Below are positions 49,856-60,251 of a stretch of 64,000 nt of DNA, piece by piece; position 1 is the first letter of the stretch, and every line of letters starts with the position of its first letter. Source of the DNA: Solibacillus silvestris (GTDB lineage: Bacteria; Bacillota; Bacilli; Bacillales_A; Planococcaceae). The stretch spans positions 3,617,001-3,681,000 of the forward strand of contig CP014609.1 of assembly GCA_001586195.1 (NCBI GenBank), written 5' to 3'. The notes under the pieces were generated by a model. The model had not been told where the DNA came from. It ran no database searches and was given only the letters and a program-made list of their open reading frames with translations. A program made the translations under genes and the position numbers.

Positions 49856-51445
49856 TTAAGATTGCGGCAACCAAATTGTAAAGATTGTGCCTTTTTCCTT
49901 CTCACTTTTTACTTTTATTCTTCCTCTATGCAACTCAATAATGTGATAGCTCATCGATAATCCCAGTCCCAACCCGCTTTTTTTCGTTGAATGAAAAGGA
50001 GTGGATAGTTTTTCTAACGTATCTTTATCCATTCCAGATCCATCATCTCGGATTGTAATTTCAACCTCACCATCAGATTGATTTTGATTGACAGCAATTG
50101 ATATATTGCCTTCAAAGTCAATGGCTTCAAAGGAATTTTGTAGGACGTTTAGAAAAACCTGCTTGATTTTATCCTTATCTACATTAATTTTATTCTTAAA
50201 AGTAGCCTGATAATGGACCTTTATATTTTTATTTTTAAAATCATTTTCCATTAACGTTAAGATATCTTCTATAATTTCATGTATACTCACTCTGGATTTA
50301 GAGACTTCTTTTGCATCTGGTTTAGCCATCATTACAAATTGCTGAACAAGATTTTTTATTCTTTCTAATTCACTGAAGATGATTCTAAAATATTCTTTTT
50401 GCTTGTCATTATCTGTTTTTAAATTTACCTTAAAGACTTCTAATAAACCTATGATTGAAGTAAGAGGATTTCTAATCTCATGAGCAAGTCCGGCACTGAT
50501 CTTTCCTATTGCTGACAATTTCTCACTTAGCATAAGTTGCCTTTCTAATACGAGTCTTTCTGTAATATCTCTAAACTGGCCAAATACTCCATTTATTTGG
50601 TTGGATTCATTATAAATTGGAAATGAGTCAAATAAATACGTTTTATTGGATATAGATATTTCAATATCTTCGTACTTTTTACTCCCCCTCAAAACATTTT
50701 CCATGTACCCGCCAATTACTGCGATTTCTGTAATAGGGCGATTGCATATTTCTTCTTTATTGCAAGATAATACTTTCTCAGCAAAAGCATTTATCTCAAT
50801 TATTTTTCCGTCCTCATTGGTCATAATGACCCCGTTTCGACTGTTTTCCATCAGCACTTGATTTAAGATTAATAATTTCTTATTCTGCTGCTTTACTTTA
50901 ACCTCTCGTTCTATAGAATCCACCGCAGACTGAAGTAATCCTGAATGGAATGAACTTGCATGATGAGCAGCCATCATCACCGAAATAGTCCCGCCTATCT
51001 TACCTAACGAATTGAATGGTACAGAGAAACAAGCACTTTTATGTAAACAATGGAAGAAATGGTCTGATCCAATGAGCTGGACAGATTCTCCTAATTTTAG
51101 TGCCATTTCAATACTATTCGTTCCCGCCTCTTCTTCCTTTAACCTGATTCCGGTAGATAAACCTAACGATTCACTTTGGCACTTAATCATTTCATCTCCG
51201 TACAACTCAATAATGTATCCTTCATGATCAGTGATAACGATTAAAACAGCTGTTCCATCAAGTTCAGCTATTAACTTCGTCATAAATTTTCTCGCCACTG
51301 TAATGGTATCTTCAAGCACCTTCTTTTTTTGTACCAACTCACTTTTTGACAATTTCCCTCCAGGAATAGGAAGTTTATAAGGATCCAATTTCCTATCAAG
51401 ACATCTTTGATGCGAATTATATATATATTCATTTCTAGTTTCCAT
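49856..51445 (-). CDS. Soluble sensor histidine kinase with GAF-like and PAS domains
   Basis: 529 residues without membrane segments. The N-terminal 200 residues resemble the GAF sensor of AcoR-type regulators (SHQRCLDRKLDP; GTNSIEMALKLGESVQLIGSDHF). A PAS domain follows (about 205-310), then HisKA with the phospho-His in GLAHEIRNPLTS, and HATPase motifs N (NSFEAI), G1 (DDGSGM) and G2 (GLGLGLS). It should autophosphorylate in response to a cytosolic signal. No response-regulator gene is adjacent. Confidence 0.9.
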   Translation of the reverse strand: METRNEYIYNSHQRCLDRKLDPYKLPIPGGKLSKSELVQKKKVLEDTITVARKFMTKLIAELDGTAVLIVITDHEGYIIELYGDEMIKCQSESLGLSTGIRLKEEEAGTNSIEMALKLGESVQLIGSDHFFHCLHKSACFSVPFNSLGKIGGTISVMMAAHHASSFHSGLLQSAVDSIEREVKVKQQNKKLLILNQVLMENSRNGVIMTNEDGKIIEINAFAEKVLSCNKEEICNRPITEIAVIGGYMENVLRGSKKYEDIEISISNKTYLFDSFPIYNESNQINGVFGQFRDITERLVLERQLMLSEKLSAIGKISAGLAHEIRNPLTSIIGLLEVFKVNLKTDNDKQKEYFRIIFSELERIKNLVQQFVMMAKPDAKEVSKSRVSIHEIIEDILTLMENDFKNKNIKVHYQATFKNKINVDKDKIKQVFLNVLQNSFEAIDFEGNISIAVNQNQSDGEVEITIRDDGSGMDKDTLEKLSTPFHSTKKSGLGLGLSMSYHIIELHRGRIKVKSEKEKGTIFTIWLPQS

Positions 51446-51704
51446 TTTTTTAAAGCCACCATTTGCAATTTATTTGTTATTCCATCCAATCTATTAAGAA
51501 TACCATTACTTGTACATTTAGGTAGATATGCTTATAAAAATATAATACTAGAAACTCTATTAATTTTAATTCCAGTTATATCAATGAATAATCTATTAAT
51601 GCCTTAACTATATAACTTCCGGTAATTGTTCTATTCTTGGTATGATGTTAAGGTTGTGTAATTACTATGTCACACATTTACATTCATCTAAGAAAGAGGT
51701 ATTT

Positions 51705-52895
51705 ATGCACTCCACAGAATTATCAAAGCAACATTGGTTGCTGATCTTAACACTTTCTTTATTAACATTTGTTCTCGGGACAAGTGAATTTGTTATTGTC
51801 GGAATTTTAACAGATATTTCTTCAAGTCTTAATATGACTAATGTAAAAACCGGCACACTCGTTTCTGCGTTTGCAATTACGTTTGCCATCGCTACACCAC
51901 TGGTGATGTCAGTAACAAGTCATTTACCAAAGCGAAAATGGATGTTGTTTTTAATAGCATCTTTCATCATTCTAAATGCTTTGTGCGTAATTTCGACGAG
52001 CTATATCATGCTCCTTACACTACGGATTATGACAGCGATTGTAACAGGAGTTTTAATCTCTCTAGCCATGATTGTAGCAAGTGAAACCATACCGATTAAA
52101 AAACGCGGACTTGCTATTTCATTCGTTTTCGGTGGTTTCACACTTGCAAATGTCGTTGGAGTGCCAATTGGTATTGTTATCGCCGATGATTACGGCTGGA
52201 ATGCCACTTTCATGTTAACCACTTTCCTAGGAGGATTGGCGTTTTTGGCATCCTTTTTTGTCTTACCTCATAAACTCAGCCAAGTACGCAGTTCGATACG
52301 TGATCAGTTTTCTTTATTGACCAAGCCTCGTATATTGATGGCTTTTTTCATTCCTGCACTCGGATTTGGCGCAACTTATGCAGTCTTTACATACCTTGTA
52401 CCAATCTTGAAAGAAATGGGAACACCAAATAAATCAATTAGTATAATCTTATTTAGTTATGGGTTTATTTCGATTTTCAGCAACATCCTCGCTGGTAAAA
52501 TTGCTAGCCAAAATGCAATCGGTCGCCTTCGGTTTGTTTTTCTCGTGCAAGCAGTTGTTCTGACAAGTTTATTTTGGACTACCAATCAATTTGTTTTAGG
52601 ATTAATAAATATTGGATTAATGTCGTTAATGGCTATCCTTTTAACAACATCTACTCAGCTATATTTAATTGACCTTGCAGGAATTTATCAGCCAAAAGCA
52701 ACAGGACTCGCCGCTTCACTAATGCCAGTGGCAAGCAACGTAGGCATCGCTTTTGGTTCTGCATTAGGTGGAATTGTGTACCATCAAGGAAATTTAATGA
52801 ATGTAGCTTGGGTCGGTGGGATAATTGCCGTCTGTGCAAGTCTGCTAACTTTCTTTAGTCATCAATTAGACCAAAAACAAAATACATCAGAATAG
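51705..52895 (+). CDS. MFS transporter, DHA1 family (AraJ/PbuE-like)
   Basis: 396 residues from the ATG at 51705, with AGAGGT 6 bases upstream; the frame is open to 51642 without a signal. Twelve hydrophobic segments. FVLGTSEFVIVGIL near the start and the motif-A-like loop HLPKRKW are typical of arabinose/purine/drug efflux proteins of this family. Substrate unknown. Divergent from the histidine kinase. Confidence 0.87.
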   Translation: MHSTELSKQHWLLILTLSLLTFVLGTSEFVIVGILTDISSSLNMTNVKTGTLVSAFAITFAIATPLVMSVTSHLPKRKWMLFLIASFIILNALCVISTSYIMLLTLRIMTAIVTGVLISLAMIVASETIPIKKRGLAISFVFGGFTLANVVGVPIGIVIADDYGWNATFMLTTFLGGLAFLASFFVLPHKLSQVRSSIRDQFSLLTKPRILMAFFIPALGFGATYAVFTYLVPILKEMGTPNKSISIILFSYGFISIFSNILAGKIASQNAIGRLRFVFLVQAVVLTSLFWTTNQFVLGLINIGLMSLMAILLTTSTQLYLIDLAGIYQPKATGLAASLMPVASNVGIAFGSALGGIVYHQGNLMNVAWVGGIIAVCASLLTFFSHQLDQKQNTSE

Positions 52896-53037
52896 AAATG
52901 ATCAATTAAACAAAAGTTAAATTAATTCTACATCGATCATTGCTACCGGTTTATATTTTTCGGCAGATAGAGATGAATTTTCAGAAACAGTTGCCAATTA
53001 AAGTGCTTACTTAGTTACAACCTATATTTTAGTATAA

Positions 53038-53074
53038 AAACAGGCACAATCGCATGAAGCGAATGTGCCTGTTT
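53038..53074 (-). terminator. Terminator of rlmH
   Basis: AAACAGGCACA / TGTGCCTGTTT with an inner TCGC/GCGA stem; T-run on the minus strand. Confidence 0.88.
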
Positions 53075-53086
53075 CAAAAACCGCAC

Positions 53087-53566
53087 TTATTTATGATACG
53101 GTTCTCCCTTAATTATTCTAAAACTGCGGTATATTTGTTCTACTAGCACGAGTTTCATCAACTGGTGAGGCAGCGTCATTTTTCCGAAGCAAAGCTTTTC
53201 ATCCGCGCGCTGAAGTACATCCGTATGCAATCCTAATGATCCGCCTATAATAAATGCAACTTTGCTTTTCCCGTAAGTCATCAGTGCCTCTAAATCTGCC
53301 GCCATTTCTTCGCTCGTTTTCATTTTACCGTCGAGTGCCAAAGCGATGACATATGTACCATCATTAATTTTCGCAAGGATACGGTCACCTTCTTTTCGTT
53401 TAACGATTTCCATATCGGCATCGCTTAACTGTTCAGGTGCTTTTTCATCCGGGACTTCTACTAAATCGATTTTTGCATAGCCGCCTAATCGCTTCACATA
53501 TTCCTCGATGCCCATTTTTAAATACTTTTCTTTTAACTTTCCAACCGAGATGATAGTAATATTCAC
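53087..53566 (-). CDS. rlmH: 23S rRNA (pseudouridine1915-N3)-methyltransferase RlmH
   Basis: 159 residues, exact family length. It methylates pseudouridine 1915 in helix 69 of 23S rRNA, using a SPOUT trefoil knot. The SAM-binding [20 protein letters not shown] and the C-terminal [30 protein letters not shown] are nearly invariant. The upstream region carries a cluster of DnaA boxes. Confidence 0.97.
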   Translation of the reverse strand: MNITIISVGKLKEKYLKMGIEEYVKRLGGYAKIDLVEVPDEKAPEQLSDADMEIVKRKEGDRILAKINDGTYVIALALDGKMKTSEEMAADLEALMTYGKSKVAFIIGGSLGLHTDVLQRADEKLCFGKMTLPHQLMKLVLVEQIYRSFRIIKGEPYHK

Positions 53567-53569
53567 AAC

Positions 53570-53983
53570 TTATCCACCTTTACGTTCCATTTACAAACAA
53601 GTTATCCACAAAAGTTATGCACATATCCACAAACAAAAACTATATATTGTGTAAAGTTATTTACTTGATACAACATATGTTGCTGACTGTTCACAGTAAG
53701 AACAAGTTGTTGATAACTTTTCCTCTTCCGATAAAAAATCCATCATAGGGAATTGTTCCATTTCTGCCACGTGCATATCTAACGCATGATCTATATGGGT
53801 TTCACAGCTGTATGTCTTCATTTTTAAACCTTCTTTCTTTTCTGAAATTTCCACAAACTTATTCACAATTTTTGAAATGTTATCCACAACTCATTGTAAC
53901 AGACAAAAAACGAGTAGAAAAGACAAGCCTTTTTCTTCTCTACCCGTTGTGTACAATTTCATTCTTTAATTAAGTTATCCACA
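53570..53983 (+). promoter_or_regulatory. DnaA-box cluster around rlmH and yyzF
   Basis: Perfect TTATNCACA boxes on the plus strand at 53602-53610, 53615-53623, 53859-53867, 53880-53888 and 53975-53983, plus 8/9 matches at 53570-53578 and 53623-53631. All have the same orientation; nearly all fall outside coding sequence. Confidence 0.85.
53657..53821 (-). CDS. yyzF: CxxH/CxxC small protein (YyzF-like)
   Basis: 54 residues from the ATG at 53821 (AGAAGG 7 bases upstream); the frame is open to 53887 but the extra residues are not conserved in the family. SCETHIDHALD gives the CxxH and TTCSYCEQSA the CxxC, a probable zinc site. The family is found next to rlmH in Bacillales. Function unknown. 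Confidence 0.88.
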   Translation of the reverse strand: MKTYSCETHIDHALDMHVAEMEQFPMMDFLSEEEKLSTTCSYCEQSATYVVSSK

Positions 53984-53984
53984 T

Positions 53985-55277
53985 TTACAATTGTGCATTT
54001 TCCACTAACTCTAAATTAGCTTCTACTATTTTACCGTTACGATATACTTTAATTTTTAGTGTATCGCCAATGGATTTTTCATTATATAGATGTTTGCGAA
54101 GCTCAATTGCATTTTCAATTTTTTCGCCATCCATTTCTACAATGACATCATACTGCTGTAATCCTGCCTTATCCGCAGCTGAACCTCTTACAACTTGGGA
54201 AATGACAACACCATTCGTTACTTCTTCAGGTAATTTTAATGTTTGCTGTTGATAATAAGCCGGTACTTCCGTTAAATCGACTAAGGAAATTCCCATTGTT
54301 GGACGTTGTACTTCCCCGTGCTTTTCGAGTTGTTCAATAATCGGAATTGCTGAATTGATGGGAATTGCAAATCCTAAGCCCTCAACTGAAGACTGGGCAA
54401 TTTTCATCGAATTTATACCGATTAATTCACCTGCAATATTCACTAAAGCGCCACCTGAGTTCCCTGAGTTGATTGCTGCATCAGTCTGTAATACTTCTGT
54501 AGACCAGTCTTCTGCACCATCCTCATTTAAGTCGACTGGCACCGAGCGGTCTTTCCCCGAAATTACACCTGTTGTTACAGAACCATAAAAATCTAAGCCT
54601 AATGGATTTCCAATGGCGATTACCGTTTCACCTTGTTTTAATACATCCGAATCTCCAAAGTTAGCTACTGTATCAATTCCTTCACTTGGTATTGAAAGTA
54701 TTGCTAAGTCTGTCCAGATATCAGAACCGATAAGCTCTGCTTTTACTTTTTCGCCATCATCTAAAGTTACTTCAATTTGTTCTGCCCCATCTACAACATG
54801 GTGGTTCGTTACGATAAAGGCAAAGTTCCCTTCTTTTTTATAAACAACGCCTGAACCGCTACCTACCGCTTGAGCTTCTCCCGTACTTTGGTTCCAGAAG
54901 TTCGGTGCTACATTTTGAATATTTGTAATTCCAACAACGGCACTTGATACTTTTTCCACCGCATCTGTTACATTTGTAGTTACCTCTGTGGCAGTTTGAC
55001 TAATTGTTGAGTTTGGGGAGTCCTTTGTAATTGAATTTACTTCATTGCCCCCTGGCAACTGATTTGCCAACGAGGGAAGCAGGAGCCATAATAATAAAGC
55101 ACCAACGACAACACCACTCAAGCCAGATAAAAAGTACCCGCCTTTACTGCCGCCTTTTTTTTCTTTTCTATTCTGCCGCTGTTTTTTTTCTTCTTCCTCT
55201 CTTTTTAAACGAGCCTCAAGCTCTGTAATTCGGTCATTTTGAGTTTCTTTCTTATCGTCTTCAGGATAGTAACCCAT
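53985..55277 (-). CDS. htrC: HtrA-like membrane serine protease with PDZ domain
   Basis: 430 residues from the ATG at 55277 (AAAGG 9 bases upstream). A charged cytosolic N-terminus, one membrane helix (about 50-70), a Ser/Thr linker and a trypsin-like domain. The triad is His in VTNHHVVDGAEQ, Asp in IWTDLAILSIP and Ser in NSGNSGGAL. A C-terminal PDZ domain follows. It degrades misfolded extracytoplasmic protein. It lies downstream of the wal operon but is separated by a terminator. Confidence 0.94.
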   Translation of the reverse strand: MGYYPEDDKKETQNDRITELEARLKREEEEKKQRQNRKEKKGGSKGGYFLSGLSGVVVGALLLWLLLPSLANQLPGGNEVNSITKDSPNSTISQTATEVTTNVTDAVEKVSSAVVGITNIQNVAPNFWNQSTGEAQAVGSGSGVVYKKEGNFAFIVTNHHVVDGAEQIEVTLDDGEKVKAELIGSDIWTDLAILSIPSEGIDTVANFGDSDVLKQGETVIAIGNPLGLDFYGSVTTGVISGKDRSVPVDLNEDGAEDWSTEVLQTDAAINSGNSGGALVNIAGELIGINSMKIAQSSVEGLGFAIPINSAIPIIEQLEKHGEVQRPTMGISLVDLTEVPAYYQQQTLKLPEEVTNGVVISQVVRGSAADKAGLQQYDVIVEMDGEKIENAIELRKHLYNEKSIGDTLKIKVYRNGKIVEANLELVENAQL

Positions 55278-55384
55278 ACCGTTCATCCTTTCTTTATTTT
55301 TCTTACTGATAGCATACACATTTAACATTAAAATTAGATGAAAATCACATAAAACCTAATTAAAATTTATCCATAAACTAAAAA

Positions 55385-55418
55385 AGGTATGCTAAAAGTA
55401 GAAACTTTTAACACACCT
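55385..55418 (-). terminator. Terminator of the walRKHIJ operon
   Basis: AGGTATGCTAAAAGT pairs with ACTTTTAACACACCT (two internal mismatches); T-run on the minus strand. Confidence 0.8.
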
Positions 55419-55458
55419 ATCTTTTACCCATATTTACTTCAATTATGCCTTGCTGAAA

Positions 55459-56247
55459 TTAAACTGTCACAAGCTTTGTCGGCTCATTTGCATCGGTATC
55501 ATGCAGATGCAGATATTCCCCTGCCATAATGCCGCAAGACTGCAATGTCTGTTCTACGCTCATCCGCGCCAGATCTTTCATATTGTTGTCTTTACTTAAA
55601 TGTGCCAAATAAATTTGCGTCGGTTTTTCTGCTACAACATCAGCCATTGCTACTGCAGCATCCTCATTTGAAACATGTCCTACATCCGATAATATACGGC
55701 GTTTAATACTCCAAGGATATTTGCCCATTTGAAGCATACTCACATCGTGGTTACTTTCAAATACGTAGGCATCTGCTGCTGAGATATATCCTTTCATCCT
55801 GTCGCTGACATAGCCCGTATCTGTAATAACAACAAGCTTCCGTCCATTTTCATAGAATGTATAGAACATCGGTTCAGCAGCATCGTGAGACACGGCAAAT
55901 GATTGAATATCCAGCCCGCCAAATGTTTTTACTGTTTCCATATTAAAATCAAAACATAAGTCTGTCGGAATCGTTCCTACGAGCCCGTCCATCGCTGTCC
56001 ATGTTTTTGCATTTGCAAAGACAGGAATATTATATTTACGTGCAATGACACCAAGCCCTTTAATATGGTCACTATGCTCATGAGTTACTAAAATACCTGA
56101 TAAATTTTTCATATCACGATCTATATTAGCAAACAGTTGCTCCATTTTCTTTCCGCTTAAGCCTGCATCAATCAAAAATGAATGTTCATCATTTTCTACG
56201 TAGACTGCGTTTCCTGTACTGCCACTTGCTAAAACGCTAAATCGCAT
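55459..56247 (-). CDS. walJ: MBL-fold metallohydrolase WalJ (YycJ)
   Basis: 262 residues. The metallo-beta-lactamase metal motif is THEHSDH near residue 56, with Asp in the VITDTGYVS strand and a final His in [11 protein letters not shown] 5'-3' exonuclease-like or cell-wall-linked role is proposed for this family. It lies 12 bp after walI as the last gene of the operon. Confidence 0.94.
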   Translation of the reverse strand: MRFSVLASGSTGNAVYVENDEHSFLIDAGLSGKKMEQLFANIDRDMKNLSGILVTHEHSDHIKGLGVIARKYNIPVFANAKTWTAMDGLVGTIPTDLCFDFNMETVKTFGGLDIQSFAVSHDAAEPMFYTFYENGRKLVVITDTGYVSDRMKGYISAADAYVFESNHDVSMLQMGKYPWSIKRRILSDVGHVSNEDAAVAMADVVAEKPTQIYLAHLSKDNNMKDLARMSVEQTLQSCGIMAGEYLHLHDTDANEPTKLVTV

Positions 56248-56259
56248 TTTTAAAACTCC

Positions 56260-57099
56260 CTACTCTTCCAAATCCTCTGTCTGCTCAACAATTTCGGATA
56301 AGTCATTTTGGATCTCCACAATTCGTCCTTGTACCGCATTCACAAAATGTATTTCTTCTGTGTCATCAGTCAGCTTTACCCGTACTTCCCATGTCGGTGC
56401 AAATACTTGTGTTTGCGTTAATTGAACAATTGTAGAGTAGCCTAGATTCATTTCCGTAATCTGAGAATCGGGTTTTAATAAATTCTTTCCATATAGAATC
56501 TGCAATACTTGTCTTGCAGTTAATAGATTTTGCTGTTTATCTAACTTTTCATGCTTTTCCAGCATTGTTTGCTCATAGGAAACAATGCGGTTTTCATCAT
56601 CCCAATAAAGTTTTACATAACCACGCACATTATAATACAGTGTTACGTCATTCACCTTCTGGAAAAATGTCGCTTCTTTTTTCTCTTTATCGATATCCCA
56701 AAGCACATAGGAATCACCTTCATATACATTGTTGTGGACAAAGTCAGTATAGGAATCTCGGGTATCGCTTTTCTGAAGCTTTACAGGCTTGTCCATCGTC
56801 ACAATCAGCTTATTGTTATTTTCTATCTTTGCGCTTTGATTCTTAAAGTATGGCACTTCAGATGGAGAGAAATTTTTAATTTGTCCGGAATAATATGCTG
56901 CACTTTCCTTATTGTTCGGAAGGGCAATATACGTTATATTATCTCCCTTCAAACGTGCTTCAATTTCCATCGTTTCCCCTAAAACATCTATTTCCTGGCC
57001 TTCGTTATAGCTCTCTAAATACTGCGTATATAAAAAGATATTCAATACTAGAAAAACCCATATAAAAATAGTTTTCGTTCTACTCCAATCCAACTTCAT
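56260..57099 (-). CDS. walI: WalK-regulating membrane protein WalI (YycI)
   Basis: 279 residues from the ATG at 57099, overlapping walH by 20 bp. One N-terminal membrane helix (about 10-28) starts right after MKLDWSRTKTIFIWVFLVLN, followed by an extracellular domain of YycI type. Together with WalH it restrains WalK through membrane contacts, as known in B. subtilis. Confidence 0.93.
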   Translation of the reverse strand: MKLDWSRTKTIFIWVFLVLNIFLYTQYLESYNEGQEIDVLGETMEIEARLKGDNITYIALPNNKESAAYYSGQIKNFSPSEVPYFKNQSAKIENNNKLIVTMDKPVKLQKSDTRDSYTDFVHNNVYEGDSYVLWDIDKEKKEATFFQKVNDVTLYYNVRGYVKLYWDDENRIVSYEQTMLEKHEKLDKQQNLLTARQVLQILYGKNLLKPDSQITEMNLGYSTIVQLTQTQVFAPTWEVRVKLTDDTEEIHFVNAVQGRIVEIQNDLSEIVEQTEDLEE

Positions 57100-58414
57100 C
57101 ACCCCCTATTTCCTCGGGTGAAAGGCGTGTCCATACATTGTTTGTTACGGCAAACCATTTTGGCTCCAATACGAGGACTAAATCCGTATCCTGCTCTGAT
57201 TCTTCAAGCGTTAATTCGTACCCAACAACGATTTCCTCTGTTTCATTAAATAATTTATTATCATTGGTACGAAGCAACTCAACTATTTGTTCCCCTGATT
57301 CCAGATCCCTCTGTACCTTTTCAATATTAGTACCCATTGAATAATAAGGGCGGCGGTAACGGAAAATACGGTTTTCACCCCAAGTAGTTACGAGACGCGT
57401 TGCCGTAACATTACTGTATACAGGAAGACCCTGTACAAATAGCTGATATTCTGTAATATGCCTATCAATGTCCATAGAAGAAAGGCGGTAATCCATTGTA
57501 AATCCACCATGGTCATTTATAAAATTATAACTGTCTATAAATAATCTTGTGGAAGGAATCGGTGCAATACTTTCTGCAGTCGGGTATACATAATTTATAA
57601 TCCGATTTTGGCTATCAACTGTCATTAACGATGTCCCATCAGTAAACCTTTCAGATTGGGAACTTTCAATATTCCGTTGTACGATTTTTAAATCGGTGAA
57701 CAGAATCTTTTTAAATAAATCAGGTTTAATCTCTTCAGTTAAATATCTGTACCTTGCTGATTGTATAGGATCTTTGGCCACATATAAAGAGCTTAGAGCA
57801 TCCCGTTCAACTTCAACATATTGGCTATAATCATTTGCTGGTTCAATTACTTTCTCCATGAAATAATCTTTATCCGGCACGCTCGCATACGCTCTATATA
57901 ATAATCGCTTTTCTGTGTTTAGGAAAAGCAACTGTAGCTGATCGCTATTCTCTACATTTGACCAGTCTACAATAAGACGTGTAAAGCTTACATCTGGTAT
58001 TTCATTATCATTAAATGACAAGATATTTGAAAAAACGCGCAAAGGAATTTCTTCTTTAAAAAACATGGTTATACGATTATTCTTCCGCAGCATTTCGTTC
58101 ATTTTACTGTCTGAAAGGTCACTGTTAATTACATCCATCTCGTAAACTTGCCATGAACGTAAGTGGCTGTATAATTCTTTCAAAGGTGTTGAAGAAACTG
58201 TCCCGTAAAATTGCTCATTTTGGCGATACAACAATCTGTATGGTTTTATTACTTCCTGTAAGTCCTTCGGTTTGCCGACAAGTACTTCCTCAATCTGGGT
58301 CTCCTTTATCGTTTCATATTCCGGTTTATAATTCCAAATAAGAAGTGTGAACACAATGCTGAGTAAAACGAGGAATGCTAATAAAAGAGATTTTATCTGT
58401 TCAACATACTTCAT
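57080..58414 (-). CDS. walH: WalK-regulating membrane protein WalH (YycH)
   Basis: 444 residues from the ATG at 58414 (GGGGG 7 bases upstream). One N-terminal membrane helix and a large extracellular domain. Its ATG overlaps the walK stop by 4 bp, so the two are translationally coupled. Known role: with WalI, modulates WalK activity. Confidence 0.93.
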   Translation of the reverse strand: MKYVEQIKSLLLAFLVLLSIVFTLLIWNYKPEYETIKETQIEEVLVGKPKDLQEVIKPYRLLYRQNEQFYGTVSSTPLKELYSHLRSWQVYEMDVINSDLSDSKMNEMLRKNNRITMFFKEEIPLRVFSNILSFNDNEIPDVSFTRLIVDWSNVENSDQLQLLFLNTEKRLLYRAYASVPDKDYFMEKVIEPANDYSQYVEVERDALSSLYVAKDPIQSARYRYLTEEIKPDLFKKILFTDLKIVQRNIESSQSERFTDGTSLMTVDSQNRIINYVYPTAESIAPIPSTRLFIDSYNFINDHGGFTMDYRLSSMDIDRHITEYQLFVQGLPVYSNVTATRLVTTWGENRIFRYRRPYYSMGTNIEKVQRDLESGEQIVELLRTNDNKLFNETEEIVVGYELTLEESEQDTDLVLVLEPKWFAVTNNVWTRLSPEEIGGDEVGLE

Positions 58415-60246
58415 TCCCAATCCCCCGCTTCATCCAATTCATATGGCAATGTGAAGAATATCGTAGTGCCCTGGCCTTCCTCACTTTCTGCCCAAATTTT
58501 CCCGCCGTGTGCTTCAATCATTTCACGAGCAATTGCAAGACCTAAACCTGTTCCACCCATCGACCTTGCTCTTGCTCGGTCTACACGATAGAAGCGATCG
58601 AAAATTCGCGTTACATTTTCTTTCGGAATTCCCATACCATCATCTGAAATCATAACGCGAATCATATTATCATGAACGGTAAAACCAAAACGAATATTGC
58701 CGCCATCCGGAGAATATTTCAGTGCATTTGAAATAATATTATCGATCACCTGTGTAAGCTTATCGGTATCAATATCAACAAAATAGCTCTTTTCTGGAAG
58801 CAATCGGATAAATTCTACATTCTGTGACTTCGACATTTCAAAACGGTCAATAATTTGCGTGAAAAACTTATTAAATTCAACAAACTCCAGATTCAGTTCA
58901 TATTCCTGGCTGTCCATTTTTGATAATTGTAGCAAATCATTTACAAGGCGTATCATACGCTCTGTTTCAGTTTGCGTAACGTTTAAAAATGTCGGCGCTA
59001 TATTTTCATCTTTCCATGCACCTTCTGCAAGTGCTTCTAAATAACTCCGCATCGTCGTTAACGGCGTACGCAATTCATGGGAAACATTCGCAACAAATTC
59101 ACGACGCTCCATATCAATTTTTTCCTGTTCGGTAATATCATGCAATACCGTAATCAGACCATTTACAAAACCTGTTTCCTTTTGAATTACAGAAAAGTTT
59201 GCACGTAACACATACGGTGCATCATTCATACTAAAATCAAGATTCACAGAATCTTTCATATGAATCAAGTCTTCAAAACTATACTCCTGGTCTAAGCGTA
59301 ATACCGATGCAATCGGGCGGTTTAAAGTTGTTTCACGTGAATCATGAAGCAATTCCAATGCCGGATCATTAATCAATATAATTTTCCCTTTGCGGTCTGT
59401 GGCTATTACACCATCTGTCATGTTACTAAGTACACTTGCCAGTTTTCGGCGTTCAGCCTCTGTCGTGGATTGTGCTTCCTGCAGACGATTGGTTAAATGA
59501 TTGAAGGCAATGGCTAACTGACCTATTTCATCTGTTCCGTATACACGCACTTTCCTTGCATAATTTCCTTTTGACATTGCCTGAGCCTGTTTTCGCATAT
59601 CGGAAATAGGGCGAGTAATAGTTCGCGCAACTAAAATTCCTAATATAATGGTAATAGCAAGCGATACTGCAATACCTGCCGCAAAAATCCGGTTAATTTC
59701 ATTTAGTTGCTCGTATACCTTTTCAATATTCGATTGAACGTAAATGACGCCTTTCAAATCCTCTTTAGATCCCACATTATCCATAATAGGAACAGCTAAT
59801 ATCCATATGCGCTGTCCTGTATCCCGATCCAATGAAATCTTATCCAACAGTGTTTCGGAAGACGCGGCCTGTTGTATAATTTCCTCATTTATACGCTGAC
59901 CAACAATTGCCTGGTCGTCTTCGGAAGTAGCCAATATACGGTCGTGACGGTCCACTACATTGATTTTGTTAATATCTTCTGTAGAAAACCCCTGCAAAAT
60001 CGGTTTTAAACTATCCTCTAATGAAGGCGGGGTATTTTCATCGCGTATCTTTAACATTTCTTCACGTACACTATAATGCACAAGCTCTATTCTTTGGCGA
60101 ATCGAATCTTGGAAATTCGTTTTTAAATTCGTCTCCAGCTGCTTTGAGAAATAAATACCTATAATTTGAAGAGCAATAATAATTAATAGGACATAAATCA
60201 ATACAAGCTTTACATGGATGGACTTAAAAAAGCTCACTTTTTGCAT
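58411..60246 (-). CDS. walK: Cell-wall sensor histidine kinase WalK
   Basis: 611 residues. Two membrane helices (about 10-30 and 184-206) enclose an extracellular Cache/PAS-like domain. A HAMP domain follows (about 208-260), then a PAS domain (about 265-365), HisKA with the phospho-His in ANVSHELRTPLTT, and HATPase (NALKYS, DDGMGIP, GTGLGLAIA). Essential in most Firmicutes; it controls autolysin and wall genes through WalR. It lies 5 bp after walR. Confidence 0.97.
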   Translation of the reverse strand: MQKVSFFKSIHVKLVLIYVLLIIIALQIIGIYFSKQLETNLKTNFQDSIRQRIELVHYSVREEMLKIRDENTPPSLEDSLKPILQGFSTEDINKINVVDRHDRILATSEDDQAIVGQRINEEIIQQAASSETLLDKISLDRDTGQRIWILAVPIMDNVGSKEDLKGVIYVQSNIEKVYEQLNEINRIFAAGIAVSLAITIILGILVARTITRPISDMRKQAQAMSKGNYARKVRVYGTDEIGQLAIAFNHLTNRLQEAQSTTEAERRKLASVLSNMTDGVIATDRKGKIILINDPALELLHDSRETTLNRPIASVLRLDQEYSFEDLIHMKDSVNLDFSMNDAPYVLRANFSVIQKETGFVNGLITVLHDITEQEKIDMERREFVANVSHELRTPLTTMRSYLEALAEGAWKDENIAPTFLNVTQTETERMIRLVNDLLQLSKMDSQEYELNLEFVEFNKFFTQIIDRFEMSKSQNVEFIRLLPEKSYFVDIDTDKLTQVIDNIISNALKYSPDGGNIRFGFTVHDNMIRVMISDDGMGIPKENVTRIFDRFYRVDRARARSMGGTGLGLAIAREMIEAHGGKIWAESEEGQGTTIFFTLPYELDEAGDWE

Positions 60247-60251
60247 GTATT

